Source of the DNA: Sphingopyxis lindanitolerans
GTDB taxonomy: Bacteria; Pseudomonadota; Alphaproteobacteria; Sphingomonadales; Sphingomonadaceae
NCBI RefSeq assembly: GCF_002993885.1
Contig: NZ_CM009578.1
Span: 1,491,251 to 1,555,250 of the forward strand
Reading direction: 5' to 3'
Length of the DNA: 64,000 nt
The notes beneath the pieces were generated by a model. It was given only the letters and a program-made list of their open reading frames with translations. It was not told the DNA's origin and ran no database searches. The translations under genes and the position numbers were made by a program. Positions within the stretch are counted from its first letter, which is position 1. The number at the start of each line of letters is the position of its first letter. Below, one piece after another: positions 42,863-50,085 of the stretch.

Positions 42863-42934
42863 CCCCTCCCGCATGCGGGAGGGGCAGCGAGACTTGGGCG
42901 CTTGCGCCCTAGTCGCAGCGGGGTGGGCAAAGCC
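42863..42934. repeat. Family C repeat (C1) at g14/g15 junction
   Basis: CCCCTCCCGCATGCGGGAGGGG-type palindrome at 42863-42884 then GACTTGGGCGC-TT-GCGCCCTAGTC-like stem and CGCAGCGGGGTGGGC. The g14 stop codon and last residues (LCPPRCD) lie inside the unit. It is a close relative of C2 at 43320-43388. Confidence 0.8.
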
Positions 42935-43406
42935 GCCAGCCCTGCGCCGCCGCAATCATCGCCGCATCCACCGGCGTCTCCACCACCCGCCGCAATCCCG
43001 CATGCGCGTGAACGAAACTCGCCGGCCCCATCACCCCCAGATGAATCTGCCCCGCCGCGAGCGCGATCAGCACAACGTCGCCGACGCGCCGATCCTCGAC
43101 CCGCTCGAAACCGGCCGCCGCCAAGGCCGCTTCAATCCGCGCGCGCGTCCACCCTCGCAAAGGATAGCCCGCAGGCGCGACCAGCTCTCGTCCGGCGGCG
43201 ACATAGGCCGCCCACACCAGCCCGACGCAATCGAGCCCCGTCGCCGGATCGCGCCCCTGCCGCCGAAACCGCGCCCCGACCATCGCCCGCGCCGCCGCAA
43301 AAACGCGCGCGCCCCATTCCCCCTCCCGCAAGCGGGAGGGGCAGCGAGAGTTGCGAGCTTGCTCGCTACGCGCAGCGGGGTGGGCAACCCGCCTCACCTC
43401 ACCCAC
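42909..43406 (-). CDS. GTA g14-type NlpC/P60 cell wall peptidase
   Basis: 165-residue NlpC/P60 cysteine peptidase expected in the tail to cut peptidoglycan during DNA delivery. Catalytic Cys60 in GLDCVGLVW and His122 in QIHLGVMG are visible. The core starts near residue 33 (ARVFAAARAMVGARFR). Residues about 8-31 (HPAARSEQARNSRCPSRLREG) and the last six (CPPRCD) are encoded by family C repeats that lie at both ends of the gene. Two candidate GTG starts (43406 overlapping the g13 stop, and 43397) make the N-terminus uncertain; no ATG is available in this frame upstream of the core except ATG at residue 42. Fold assignment is secure. Confidence 0.88.
   Translation of the reverse strand: MGEVRRVAHPAARSEQARNSRCPSRLREGEWGARVFAAARAMVGARFRRQGRDPATGLDCVGLVWAAYVAAGRELVAPAGYPLRGWTRARIEAALAAAGFERVEDRRVGDVVLIALAAGQIHLGVMGPASFVHAHAGLRRVVETPVDAAMIAAAQGWRLCPPRCD
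43320..43388. repeat. Family C repeat (C2) at g13/g14 junction
   Basis: CCCCTCCCGCAAGCGGGAGG-type palindrome (43320-43341) followed by GCAGCGAGAGTTGCGAGCTT and CTCGCTACGCGCAGCGGGGT. It is translated as part of the g14 N-terminus when the GTG start is used. Confidence 0.8.
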
Positions 43407-44235
43407 CCGGATAGCGCGTCAGCAGGTCGTTGCCCGGCAGATGCGCCTCGCCGCGAAAATTGACCGCATTGGCAAAGCGCGTCCGGCACGTCGCAAGCTG
43501 CTTGTCGCACCCCTCGACCAGCCGCACGCGCAGCGGCAGCACGGGCAGCACCGGCGGAATTTCGGCCAGCGTCAGCACCGCCCCCGCCGCATCGATCACC
43601 GGGCTCGACAGGCCGCACACCGCGCCCTCCATCCAGGTCAGTTCGCCGAACGCCATCGCGCCCGGCGGCGCCGCGACGTCGAGCGTCACCGCCCTTCCCT
43701 CGACCGCGACCACGCGCCGGATATGCGTGCGCGGCGCCAGATCGACGCGGCACGCAGGGTCGCCGAGCATCGCGCGGCAAGAGGGCGAGGTTGCGGGGCA
43801 CGCCGGCCCGTCGAGCGCGCGCGTCACCCCTTGCAACTCGGCGGTGAACGCCGCGCCGCGCCGCTCGACCGCGCCGAGCGCCCCGCGCGCCACCGTGACC
43901 GGCGCCGCTTCGGGCGCGTTCCAGTCGGTCACGAACAGCTCGACCGCCGCCCCGTCCCAGCGTCCCGCGTCGAGGTCGTCCGCCGCGATCGCATCGCTCG
44001 CGATCGCGCCCTCCAGGTCCATCGTCGCGGCGTCGATCTCGTCGCGGGTTTCGATCGCCGACGGCTTCATCCCCGGCGCGGCGCGATAGGGCACGCCGCC
44101 GACGATCAGGTCGCGGTCGTGCGAGGTCAGCCCGATCACCACCCCGTCGCGCCGTGCCAGCCGCCAGCACCAGGCGAGCGTCACCAGTTCGCCGCGCAGC
44201 CAATCGGGCGCCGCTGTCGTCGTCTCCATCACCAT
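43399..44235 (-). CDS. GTA g13-type hub protein (DUF2163)
   Basis: 278-residue tail hub protein of the DUF2163 group. The DUF2163 signature region MVMETTTAAPDWLRGELVTLAWCWRLARRDG at the N-terminus and the C-terminal EGCDKQLATCRTRFANAVNFRGEAHLPGNDLL, with four conserved cysteines (SCRAMLGDPACRVDL, VCGLSS, GCDKQLATC), matches RcGTA g13, whose hub binds an iron-sulfur cluster by its cysteines. ATG overlaps the end of g12 (4 to 8 bases). The g14 gene follows through a repeat. Confidence 0.92.
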   Translation of the reverse strand: MVMETTTAAPDWLRGELVTLAWCWRLARRDGVVIGLTSHDRDLIVGGVPYRAAPGMKPSAIETRDEIDAATMDLEGAIASDAIAADDLDAGRWDGAAVELFVTDWNAPEAAPVTVARGALGAVERRGAAFTAELQGVTRALDGPACPATSPSCRAMLGDPACRVDLAPRTHIRRVVAVEGRAVTLDVAAPPGAMAFGELTWMEGAVCGLSSPVIDAAGAVLTLAEIPPVLPVLPLRVRLVEGCDKQLATCRTRFANAVNFRGEAHLPGNDLLTRYPGG

Positions 44236-46550
44236 GGCGCGCGCACCTCGACCAGCGGCACATGCGCCATCTCGCCCGCCAGAAAGGTCGCGCGGCTGAC
44301 CTCGAGCCGATCCTCGGCAAAGCGCACCGGCACGTCGAACACAAAGCCCGCGCGCACCGCCACTCCCGTCGCGGGCGCCGCGTCGAGCAGCACCTCGCCG
44401 TCGCTCGTCACCACGAACGCCGCCGTCTCGACCCCGTCGACCGACACGCGCACGCTGCCTTCGACCGGCAGGCGGACCCGGCGCTCCTGCACCGCGTCGC
44501 CCGCGCCATAATGCTTGACCAGCGCGAACTGCCGCCGGCTTCCGTCGCCGACCCCCAGCAACTGATCCGCCGCGCCCGGCAAGCCCCCATCCGCCGCCGA
44601 CCCCTGATCGAACGGATCGCGAAAGCGGAAAGCCCGCGCCGCGCCCCTTCGCGCGCGAAAGAAGCCGGCAAGCGTCCGCACATCGGCCTCGGACCGGACT
44701 CCCGGCCCCGCGTCATAGCGCATCCGCGCCTCGGCCCATTCGCTCGCGCGCTGCTCATGCCCCGAGGGCGAGCTGATGATCTGGGTCGAAAATTCGGTCA
44801 GGGCCATCGCTTCGCGCCCGATCGCCAGCGGAAAGTCGACCGCATCGAAAGCCTGCACTTCATCCTCCCCGTCAAAACTCACATAGCCATCGCGTGCCAC
44901 CTGCGGCAGCGCCCAGACAAAGGTTCGCGCTACCCCCGCGCGCCGCGCGGCCTCGGCCGCATCGGCGATCGCCGCCCATTGCGCCCGATCCTCGCCCCGC
45001 AGCACGAAGCCCGCAAAATAATGCTGTTCGCCGACCGGATAACCGAGCCGCACCGTCATCGCGCCTCGGGCCCCCGCCGTCGCGGCGCCGCGCCCGCCGG
45101 TCACCCAGTCATAATCCTCGAGCTGCAACACACCGAAGGCCGGCGCCGCCCACCCCATCGGCACATTGGCGCGCCGAAGCTCGGGCGCATCGGGATCGAG
45201 CACCGTCGGCAGATAGACGAGCAGATGGCTCACCAGCCCCGCCACCCCTGCCTCGTCGCGCGCCGCCGCGACCAGCGCCGCGGTCGATGTCGCGAGCAGC
45301 GCGCCGAGCGCATCGAGCATCGCGCGCTGCGCCGCCGTCAGGCTCCCCCGCACATCGGCGATCGCGACGCTCGCCCCGCCCAGCGCGGCGGTCGTTGCCG
45401 CATCATAAGCGCACAGCCGCCCGCCGCCGCCGACCCACCACCAGGGCTCGCCGACCTGGAATCGCACCGCCAGTCCCGCGTCGACCGCAAAGCCGATGAA
45501 ACCCCGCGCGACGAGCTGCAGATACCCCATCGCCTCGGCGTTCGCGGGCGAGAGCAAGGTCGACGGCGGCTCCCACCCGGTCAGCGCGGGCGCACCCTCG
45601 GCATCGCGCTGTTTCCAGTCCTCGGGGCAATAGGCGTCGAACAGTTCATAGGAGAGCGACCAGATCAGCCCCAGCCCCGCGCCCGCGCATTCGGTCGCCA
45701 GCGCCCGGTGCCACGCCGCCGCGGGCGCGTTGACCGCCCCGCCCGCGACGCTCGCCCGAAACGCCTCCCCGTCGACCGCGAGCCGCATATAATGGCTCAT
45801 CCCGACATAATGGACGACATCGCCGCGATAGCCGAGCTGGACGATCTGGCGCACCAGCCGCGCCGGGGTCAGATGATAGGCGTCGTCATAGCCGTTCGCG
45901 ATTCCCTGGCGCTGCTCGGGCAGCACCGCATCGCCGATCGCCAGCACCGATCCCGACCCCGAACAGGCGATATCGCGCATCTCGGCCCAGCCCTCGGCGG
46001 GCGCCGCGAGCGCGCCGTCGCCGCCGTCATACCCCGGCGGCACCAGCGAGACGAACATCCGGTCGATATCGCCCGCCCACACCGGGTCGGCCTCGCCCGG
46101 CACCAGGAAGCCGCCGACGAGCGCATCGAAATCGAGCGTGACGACCGCGTCGGTCGGCGTCCCCGCCGCATAATTCCACAGCCGGACATACCAGGCGCGC
46201 GGGTTTCCCGCCGCATCGCGCCCCTCGATCGTCAGCGTCGGCCCGTGCAGCGCGTCGAGCGGCTTCACCCCGCCCGACCGCCAGCGAAAGCGAAGCTGGC
46301 TATGCCGGAAATCGCGCTTCGTCTCATAGGCGAGCAGCGGATGGTCCCAGCGATCCTCGGCCTCCCAGATCAGCCCGGCCAGATCCTGCTTTTGATAAAA
46401 GACCGCCTCGACGCGCAGCGCATCGGGCGCGGTCGTCGTGACCGCCGCCATCATCGGCCGCGCGAAATCGACCGTCCAGAACCGCGGATCGAACCGCTTG
46501 ACCCAGCCCTTGCGGTGATGCGGCTCGGCCGCGACCAGCGCCCAGCCCAT
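44229..46550 (-). CDS. GTA g12-type tail protein with large N-terminal extension (DUF2460 fusion)
   Basis: 773-residue protein. The C-terminal about 215 residues (from ALTEFSTQIISSPSGHEQRASEWAEARMRYD) are DUF2460, the RcGTA g12 distal tail protein of about 210 residues. The first about 540 residues are extra: GWVKRFDPRFWTVDFARPMMAAVTT and RWYVRLWNYA-type sequence, then a middle part with alternating strands and helices (YVGMSHYMRLAVDG, GLIWSLSYELFDAYCPEDWKQRDAEG) that looks like a barrel domain. I think it is the non-contractile tail sheath type (NCTSP) of some siphophages, moderately sure. ATG overlaps the tape-measure stop codon. This is longer than the RcGTA version and could compensate for the shorter g15. 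Confidence 0.85.
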   Translation of the reverse strand: MGWALVAAEPHHRKGWVKRFDPRFWTVDFARPMMAAVTTTAPDALRVEAVFYQKQDLAGLIWEAEDRWDHPLLAYETKRDFRHSQLRFRWRSGGVKPLDALHGPTLTIEGRDAAGNPRAWYVRLWNYAAGTPTDAVVTLDFDALVGGFLVPGEADPVWAGDIDRMFVSLVPPGYDGGDGALAAPAEGWAEMRDIACSGSGSVLAIGDAVLPEQRQGIANGYDDAYHLTPARLVRQIVQLGYRGDVVHYVGMSHYMRLAVDGEAFRASVAGGAVNAPAAAWHRALATECAGAGLGLIWSLSYELFDAYCPEDWKQRDAEGAPALTGWEPPSTLLSPANAEAMGYLQLVARGFIGFAVDAGLAVRFQVGEPWWWVGGGGRLCAYDAATTAALGGASVAIADVRGSLTAAQRAMLDALGALLATSTAALVAAARDEAGVAGLVSHLLVYLPTVLDPDAPELRRANVPMGWAAPAFGVLQLEDYDWVTGGRGAATAGARGAMTVRLGYPVGEQHYFAGFVLRGEDRAQWAAIADAAEAARRAGVARTFVWALPQVARDGYVSFDGEDEVQAFDAVDFPLAIGREAMALTEFSTQIISSPSGHEQRASEWAEARMRYDAGPGVRSEADVRTLAGFFRARRGAARAFRFRDPFDQGSAADGGLPGAADQLLGVGDGSRRQFALVKHYGAGDAVQERRVRLPVEGSVRVSVDGVETAAFVVTSDGEVLLDAAPATGVAVRAGFVFDVPVRFAEDRLEVSRATFLAGEMAHVPLVEVRAPW

Positions 46551-47125
46551 CAATCCTCTCCCGCCGCGACCGCGCGCCGCACCGCGCGCGCCAGTTGCCG
46601 CCCGGTCTGCGCCAGCCGCTGCGGCTCGCTCGCCCCGTCGCCGCGGACATTGACCGTGATCGCGATATTGCGCACCGCGCCGCCCGCCGCCTCGACCCGC
46701 CCGCTCGCGGTCGGCACGAACCATTCGGGGCCGCGCTCGCCGACGCGATAGGCGCGCCCGGCGCTCACCGGCCCGCCCGTCGCGCGCCCCGGCGCGCCGA
46801 ACAGCGCCCCGGCGATCGACGCGCCCAGCGACAGCAATCCGCCGCCGCCGCCCGCCGCGCCGCCACCGATCGCCGTGCCGATGCCGTTCTGGATCGCGGC
46901 GCGCGCAATATCGGCCATCACCGTCAGCGCCAGCCGCTTCAAATCCTCAAAGCCCAGCTTGCCGGTCATGATCGCGCGGGTCAGCGACCGCTCGATCGCC
47001 CGCCCCGCCGCGTCGGCGCCGCTGGCGAGCGGCCCTTCCAGTTCGGCGCGCATCATCGCCACGTCGCGCCGGAACGCGCCGGTATCGGCGCGCACCGCGA
47101 CGACCATCTCGTCGATCTCATCCAT
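46550..47125 (-). CDS. GTA g11-type tail tape measure protein
   Basis: 191-residue tape-measure protein that sets tail length. Contains helical N-terminus (VVAVRADTGAFRRDVAMMRAELEG), a GTAIGGGAAGGGGGLLSLGASIAGALFG glycine-rich hydrophobic middle (given in part), and a FDRYRVGERGPEWFVPTASGRVE-like stretch (YRVGERGPEWFVPTASG) that is a well-known tail-length protein feature. Its small size matches the short tail of GTA particles (RcGTA g11 about 220 residues). It overlaps g10.1 by eight bases and the g12 gene by one base. Confidence 0.9.
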   Translation of the reverse strand: MDEIDEMVVAVRADTGAFRRDVAMMRAELEGPLASGADAAGRAIERSLTRAIMTGKLGFEDLKRLALTVMADIARAAIQNGIGTAIGGGAAGGGGGLLSLGASIAGALFGAPGRATGGPVSAGRAYRVGERGPEWFVPTASGRVEAAGGAVRNIAITVNVRGDGASEPQRLAQTGRQLARAVRRAVAAGED

Positions 47126-47318
47126 CGGGACATTGCTCCATCATCGCCGCAAGATCGGCCTGGCCCATCCCGCCCGCCTCCTCGTCGCGCCACCCCGCCA
47201 GCACCGCCGCCGCATCGGCCGGCGTCGCCGCCCAGAAATCATCGGGCCGCCAGCCCGCGAGCCGCGCCATCAGGCCCAGCAAAACAAGCGCGACATCGGC
47301 AAAAGGCCCCACGTTCAC
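47118..47318 (-). CDS. GTA g10.1-type tail assembly chaperone
   Basis: 66-residue protein starting at GTG 47318 (GTGA overlaps the g10 stop); longer ATG frames are out of character. Matches the rcc01693-type phage tail assembly chaperone family: FADVALVLLGLMARLAGWRPDDFWAATPADAAAVLAGW, ending in QADLAAMMEQCPDG. Together with g10 it would aid tape-measure folding during tail assembly. Confidence 0.8.
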   Translation of the reverse strand: MNVGPFADVALVLLGLMARLAGWRPDDFWAATPADAAAVLAGWRDEEAGGMGQADLAAMMEQCPDG

Positions 47319-47641
47319 CGCCCCTGCAATATCTGCCCCAGCAGCACGCGCAGCGCCGGGGTCACCGCGGCCAGCCCCCCCGCCACCACCGCGTCGCCGA
47401 CCGCCTCGCGCGTCAGCGCCGCCGGCCGATCCTTCACACAATGCCAGAACAATGCCGCCATCTCGCTCAGCGCGAGCCGCCCGTCGGCCGCGCGCTCGAC
47501 GAGCGCGAACAGCGGCCCCAACTCGCTCTCCGCCGCGACCAGCGCGGCAAAGCTCGGGCGCAGGACCAGCGCATCGCCACCGACGCGCAATTCCGCCTCG
47601 CCGCGCAGGGGATTGGCCCCCATTTTCTCAGGCTCGCTCAC
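47315..47641 (-). CDS. GTA g10-type protein (gene transfer agent family)
   Basis: 108-residue protein of the GTA_gp10 family. ANPLRGEAELRVGGDALVLRPSFAALVAAESELGPLFALVERA is typical of this family (residues 8-50). It has a GTG/ATG-style overlap with the preceding g9 and with g10.1. Probably a tail assembly chaperone subunit with g10.1. Length normal. Confidence 0.85.
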   Translation of the reverse strand: MSEPEKMGANPLRGEAELRVGGDALVLRPSFAALVAAESELGPLFALVERAADGRLALSEMAALFWHCVKDRPAALTREAVGDAVVAGGLAAVTPALRVLLGQILQGR

Positions 47642-48045
47642 AGGCTCACCACCGGCCCGCTCGATTCGAGGCTCAGCGTGTAATTGCGCTCGCCATTATA
47701 ATCGCCGGCATAGTCGAGCCGCGTGACCAGGAACCGCCCGCGCAGCCGCTCGCCGCTCTCAAAGCTCAGCTCATACTCGTCGATCGCGCCCGACAGGGCA
47801 TGACCGCGCAATCGCACCTCGGCGTCCGACCCGGTAAAGATCCCGGCGGCGCTGACCGACACCGACCGCACCCCGGCGCCCGACAGCAGTTCGCGCCAGC
47901 CGCCCGAATCCTTGGTCGTGACATTGACCGCCTCGCCATTCACCGACATCTGCGTCGTGCGCAGCCCGGCCACCGTCGCAAAGACCGGCGGGGCCGCGCC
48001 ATCCCCGATTTTCAACAGAAAAGCGCTCCCATTTTCGATTGCCAT
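47638..48045 (-). CDS. GTA g9-type major tail tube protein (TP901-1 family)
   Basis: 135-residue tail tube protein. MAIENGSAFLLKIGD, VAGLRTTQMSVNGEAVNVTTKDSGGWRELL and the family C-terminus GNYNGERNYTLSLES-like region (GDYNGERNYTLSLESSG) fit the phage major tail protein family TP901-1. The gene has a full Shine-Dalgarno AAAGGAGG seven or so bases before the start, stronger than elsewhere in the cluster, which suits a highly needed subunit. It starts 46 bases from the divergent gene 48092-48430, so a promoter in that gap is expected, making g9 and later genes a separate transcription unit. Confidence 0.92.
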   Translation of the reverse strand: MAIENGSAFLLKIGDGAAPPVFATVAGLRTTQMSVNGEAVNVTTKDSGGWRELLSGAGVRSVSVSAAGIFTGSDAEVRLRGHALSGAIDEYELSFESGERLRGRFLVTRLDYAGDYNGERNYTLSLESSGPVVSL

Positions 48046-48091
48046 AGTCTAAACCTCCTTTGAAAAATCGCTGCAAACGGGGAGTCGCAGG

Positions 48092-48430
48092 ATGCTCATC
48101 ACCAGCTTGCTCTTGGCCACCATGGCGCCGGTGGGGACCGGCACCGTCGACACGACGCGCGCCGCCTTCACCAAATGCCTGCGCGGCCATCTGAAAAAGT
48201 CGCTCGAGGCCAAGGTGGGCGAGGCCGAATATGAAATGTCGCTCAAGGCCGCCTGCGACAGCGAGCGTGAGGCGTTCCGCGTCGCGGTCACCACGGCCAA
48301 CGCCACAAGCGGCTATTCCGCGGCCGACGCCGCCGACAATGCCGAAATGCAGATCGAGGATTATCACGCGAGCTTCACCGACAAGTTCGCCGATTATTCC
48401 TCCAGCAACACGATGCCCGCCGACGACTGA
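48092..48430 (+). CDS. Small exported protein inserted in the GTA cluster, opposite strand
   Basis: 112 residues, not recognised. MLITSLLLATMAPVGTGTVDTTRA looks like a signal peptide or short membrane anchor. Cysteines at 29 and 55 flank a charged helix (LRGHLKKSLEAKVGEAEYEMSLKAACDSERE), and the C-terminus is acidic (NAEMQIEDYHASFTDKFADYSSSNTM). I recall similar proteins as hypotheticals in sphingomonads, not GTA-specific. It is read divergently from g9 and convergently toward g8, with the terminator-like repeat A4 after it. It thus splits the GTA cluster. Confidence 0.75.
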   Translation: MLITSLLLATMAPVGTGTVDTTRAAFTKCLRGHLKKSLEAKVGEAEYEMSLKAACDSEREAFRVAVTTANATSGYSAADAADNAEMQIEDYHASFTDKFADYSSSNTMPADD

Positions 48431-48473
48431 TCGCCAAGCCGGTTTGAATCCCTCATAAAAGGGAACTGAGCGT

Positions 48474-48692
48474 CCGCTGTGGGGTGGGAAGCGGCCTTTT
48501 AATGTCGTCATGCTGAACTTGTTTCAGCATCCATGGCCTGCGCTCGCGTCCCGCGCCGCGCTGAATGAGACGTCCGGCCATGGACCCTGAAACAAGTTCA
48601 GGGTGACCATGAAAGAGATGTCGGCTTCCGGTCGCTTCCGGCCGCATCCCCGCTCCCTCATCCCGTTCGTGTCGAGCGAAGTCGAGACACCC
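48474..48692. repeat. Composite family A (A4) plus family B half repeat
   Basis: CCGCT-loop-AGCGG then CTTTT (48474-48500) is a terminator-like stem for the plus-strand gene. It is followed by CGTCATGCTGAACTTGTTTC (48506-48525) and the facing AACAAGTTCAGGGTGAC arm, and ends at CGGCTTCCGGTCG (48622-48634). Bases 48664-48692 are a family B half unit (CGTTCGTGTCGAGCGAAGTC and onward), abutting the g8 stop codon. Compare copy A1 at 33358-33519. Confidence 0.8.
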
Positions 48693-48693
48693 C

Positions 48694-49089
48694 TCAGGAC
48701 AGCGCCAAACACCGGCACCGCACCACCAGTTCGCGGCGCCAGCCGCCCTCGCGGGCCGGGCCGAACCGCGTCCGCACGATCCGCGCGCCAACCACGGTCC
48801 AATCCTCGGCCGGGCCGCGCAGCGCCGCCGCGACCGCCTCGACCCGCGCCGCGGCGCGGTCGTCCAGGCTGTCGCCGACGCCGTGCAGCGTCACCGTCAG
48901 CCGGATTTCGCGCCCCGCCCGATCCTTGGTCCCCCAATCGCTCCCCTCGGCCGCACCGACCGATACGCAGGGCGCGCTCGCGCGCGGCGGCATCCCGTCG
49001 AAAACCCCATAGACCGCGCCCGCCAGTTCGCCATCCCCGGCGAGCAGCGCGATCGCTTTCGCGCGCAGCGCCTGCTCGGCCGTCCTCAT
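48694..49089 (-). CDS. GTA g8-type tail terminator (DUF3168)
   Basis: 131-residue protein of the DUF3168 family, predicted to close the top of the tail tube. ATG 49089 overlaps the upstream g6 stop. Recognised by the sequence ALRAKAIALLAGDGELAGAVYGVFDGMPPRASAPCVSVG (residues 6-44) and ILTVTLHGVGDS-like EIRLTVTLHGVGDSL, with a C-terminal RCRCLALS. No gene of the g7 type is found between g6 and g8. The gene ends inside a repeat-rich gap; translation of g9 starts 650 bases further on. Confidence 0.88.
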   Translation of the reverse strand: MRTAEQALRAKAIALLAGDGELAGAVYGVFDGMPPRASAPCVSVGAAEGSDWGTKDRAGREIRLTVTLHGVGDSLDDRAAARVEAVAAALRGPAEDWTVVGARIVRTRFGPAREGGWRRELVVRCRCLALS

Positions 49090-49634
49090 GGCCTTCCCCC
49101 CAGCGTCAGCCGCCGCCACGGCTGCCACAGGGCGGCGATCGCCGCCGGCGGCGCGCCGCCGCCGCCGTCGCGCGCTTCGTGCAGATGCTGCGTCATGCGG
49201 ACGATGCCTTGCCGGATCGCCTCGGGAATGCCGTTCGCTTCGGCCGCCATCCCGGCGCGAAAGGCGATGCGCGCGCGATCCGCGGCGCCACGGTCGAAAA
49301 TCAGGATCGATGCGTCGCCATCGCGCCCGATCCGCACGCGATAGGCCGCTTCGTCCAGCAATGTCTCGCCGCCGCCGGGCAGCAGCAGCGCGACCGTATC
49401 GACCGCGACGACGGGACGCACCCCCGGCCGGACCGCGCCGCCGTCCAGCGGCACCAGCTCCTCGGCGGCGCGAACGATCAGCCAGCGGCCGATGAAGGCT
49501 TCGCAGATATTGGTCGCGGCGCGGATCAGCCCGGCGACGACGGCATCGTCGATCGTCGCGCCCATCCGCAGCCAGCCCCGCGCCTCGTTCAGGCTGACCG
49601 GGCTCGCCCCCGGCACCGGATTTTCGGCCATCAT
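49086..49634 (-). CDS. GTA g6-type head-tail connector
   Basis: 182-residue head-tail adaptor of the gp6-like family. VSLNEARGWLRMGATIDDAVVAGLIRAATNICEAFIGRWLI at residues 13-53 is a good match to phage connector proteins (helical N-terminus). The C-terminal LHEARDGGGGAPPAAIAALWQPWRRLTLGG is typical too. It overlaps the preceding adaptor-like gene (ATGA) and the next gene g8 (ATGA), so these three form a translation-coupled block. Confidence 0.88.
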   Translation of the reverse strand: MMAENPVPGASPVSLNEARGWLRMGATIDDAVVAGLIRAATNICEAFIGRWLIVRAAEELVPLDGGAVRPGVRPVVAVDTVALLLPGGGETLLDEAAYRVRIGRDGDASILIFDRGAADRARIAFRAGMAAEANGIPEAIRQGIVRMTQHLHEARDGGGGAPPAAIAALWQPWRRLTLGGRP

Positions 49635-49912
49635 CTTTCCTCCACCCGCACGATCGCCGACCGCTCGTCGATCTGTCCGTCACTCAGCGTCACGCGGTTG
49701 GTCACGCGATAGACGCGCCCGGCTATTCCGCCCGCCAGCGTGACGGTGGCGCGCGTCAGGTCGTGCGCCGCCGCCGCGACCGTCACCCCGCCCGCCTCGT
49801 CGGGTTCGGCGCTCCAGTCGCTTGCCAGCACCGCCTGCCCGTCGGGATAGGCCGCCGCCCAGTCGAATTCGAAATCGATCCGCGTCCCCGGATCCTTTGC
49901 TACCATCGTCAT
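49631..49912 (-). CDS. Phage fibre-tail adaptor-like protein
   Basis: 93 residues from ATG 49912 (MTMVAKDPGT). The pattern KDPGTRIDFEFDWAAAYPDGQAVLASDWS followed by ATVTLAGGIAGRVYRVTNRVTLSDGQIDERSAIVRVEER is that of small phage proteins annotated as fibre-tail adaptors, which link a tail fibre to the virion; I judge this from memory, so the name is tentative. It lies directly after the S74 fibre gene and a 51-residue ORF, forming an inserted fibre module between g5 and g6. Confidence 0.6.
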   Translation of the reverse strand: MTMVAKDPGTRIDFEFDWAAAYPDGQAVLASDWSAEPDEAGGVTVAAAAHDLTRATVTLAGGIAGRVYRVTNRVTLSDGQIDERSAIVRVEER

Positions 49913-49929
49913 CGCTCTTCCCTCATGGC

Positions 49930-50085
49930 TTATGGCTTGCGCACGATCACGCGGCGGACCGCCTCGCGGACGATCGGCAGCGGCACCTGCGTCGCCGCCG
50001 GTTCGGGACCGCTCCATTCGCTCGCCAGGTCGCGCCGGGTGGCGGCGCCCAGCGCGCGCGACGACAGCGCCGACCCGTCGGTCAT
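49930..50085 (-). CDS. Small ORF in fibre module, 51 residues
   Basis: ATG 50085 overlaps the stop of the S74 protein gene (ATGA) and the frame of 51 codons ends 17 bases before the adaptor-like gene. The sequence (MTDGSALSSRALGAATRRDL and onward) is hydrophilic with basic patches and no known domain. Its placement in a coupled block supports translation, but length is short. Unknown function. Confidence 0.5.
   Translation of the reverse strand: MTDGSALSSRALGAATRRDLASEWSGPEPAATQVPLPIVREAVRRVIVRKP

Noticed and set aside
44154..46751. An 865-codon plus-strand open frame over the g12 gene
   Set aside because: Same reason: low-complexity Arg/Pro/His-rich translation, no domain, while the minus strand gives a clear GTA tail protein.
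48440..48470. tRNA-like T-arm sequence GGTTTGAATCC
   Set aside because: No acceptor, D or anticodon arms around it; the match is short and lies in a gap before a repeat.
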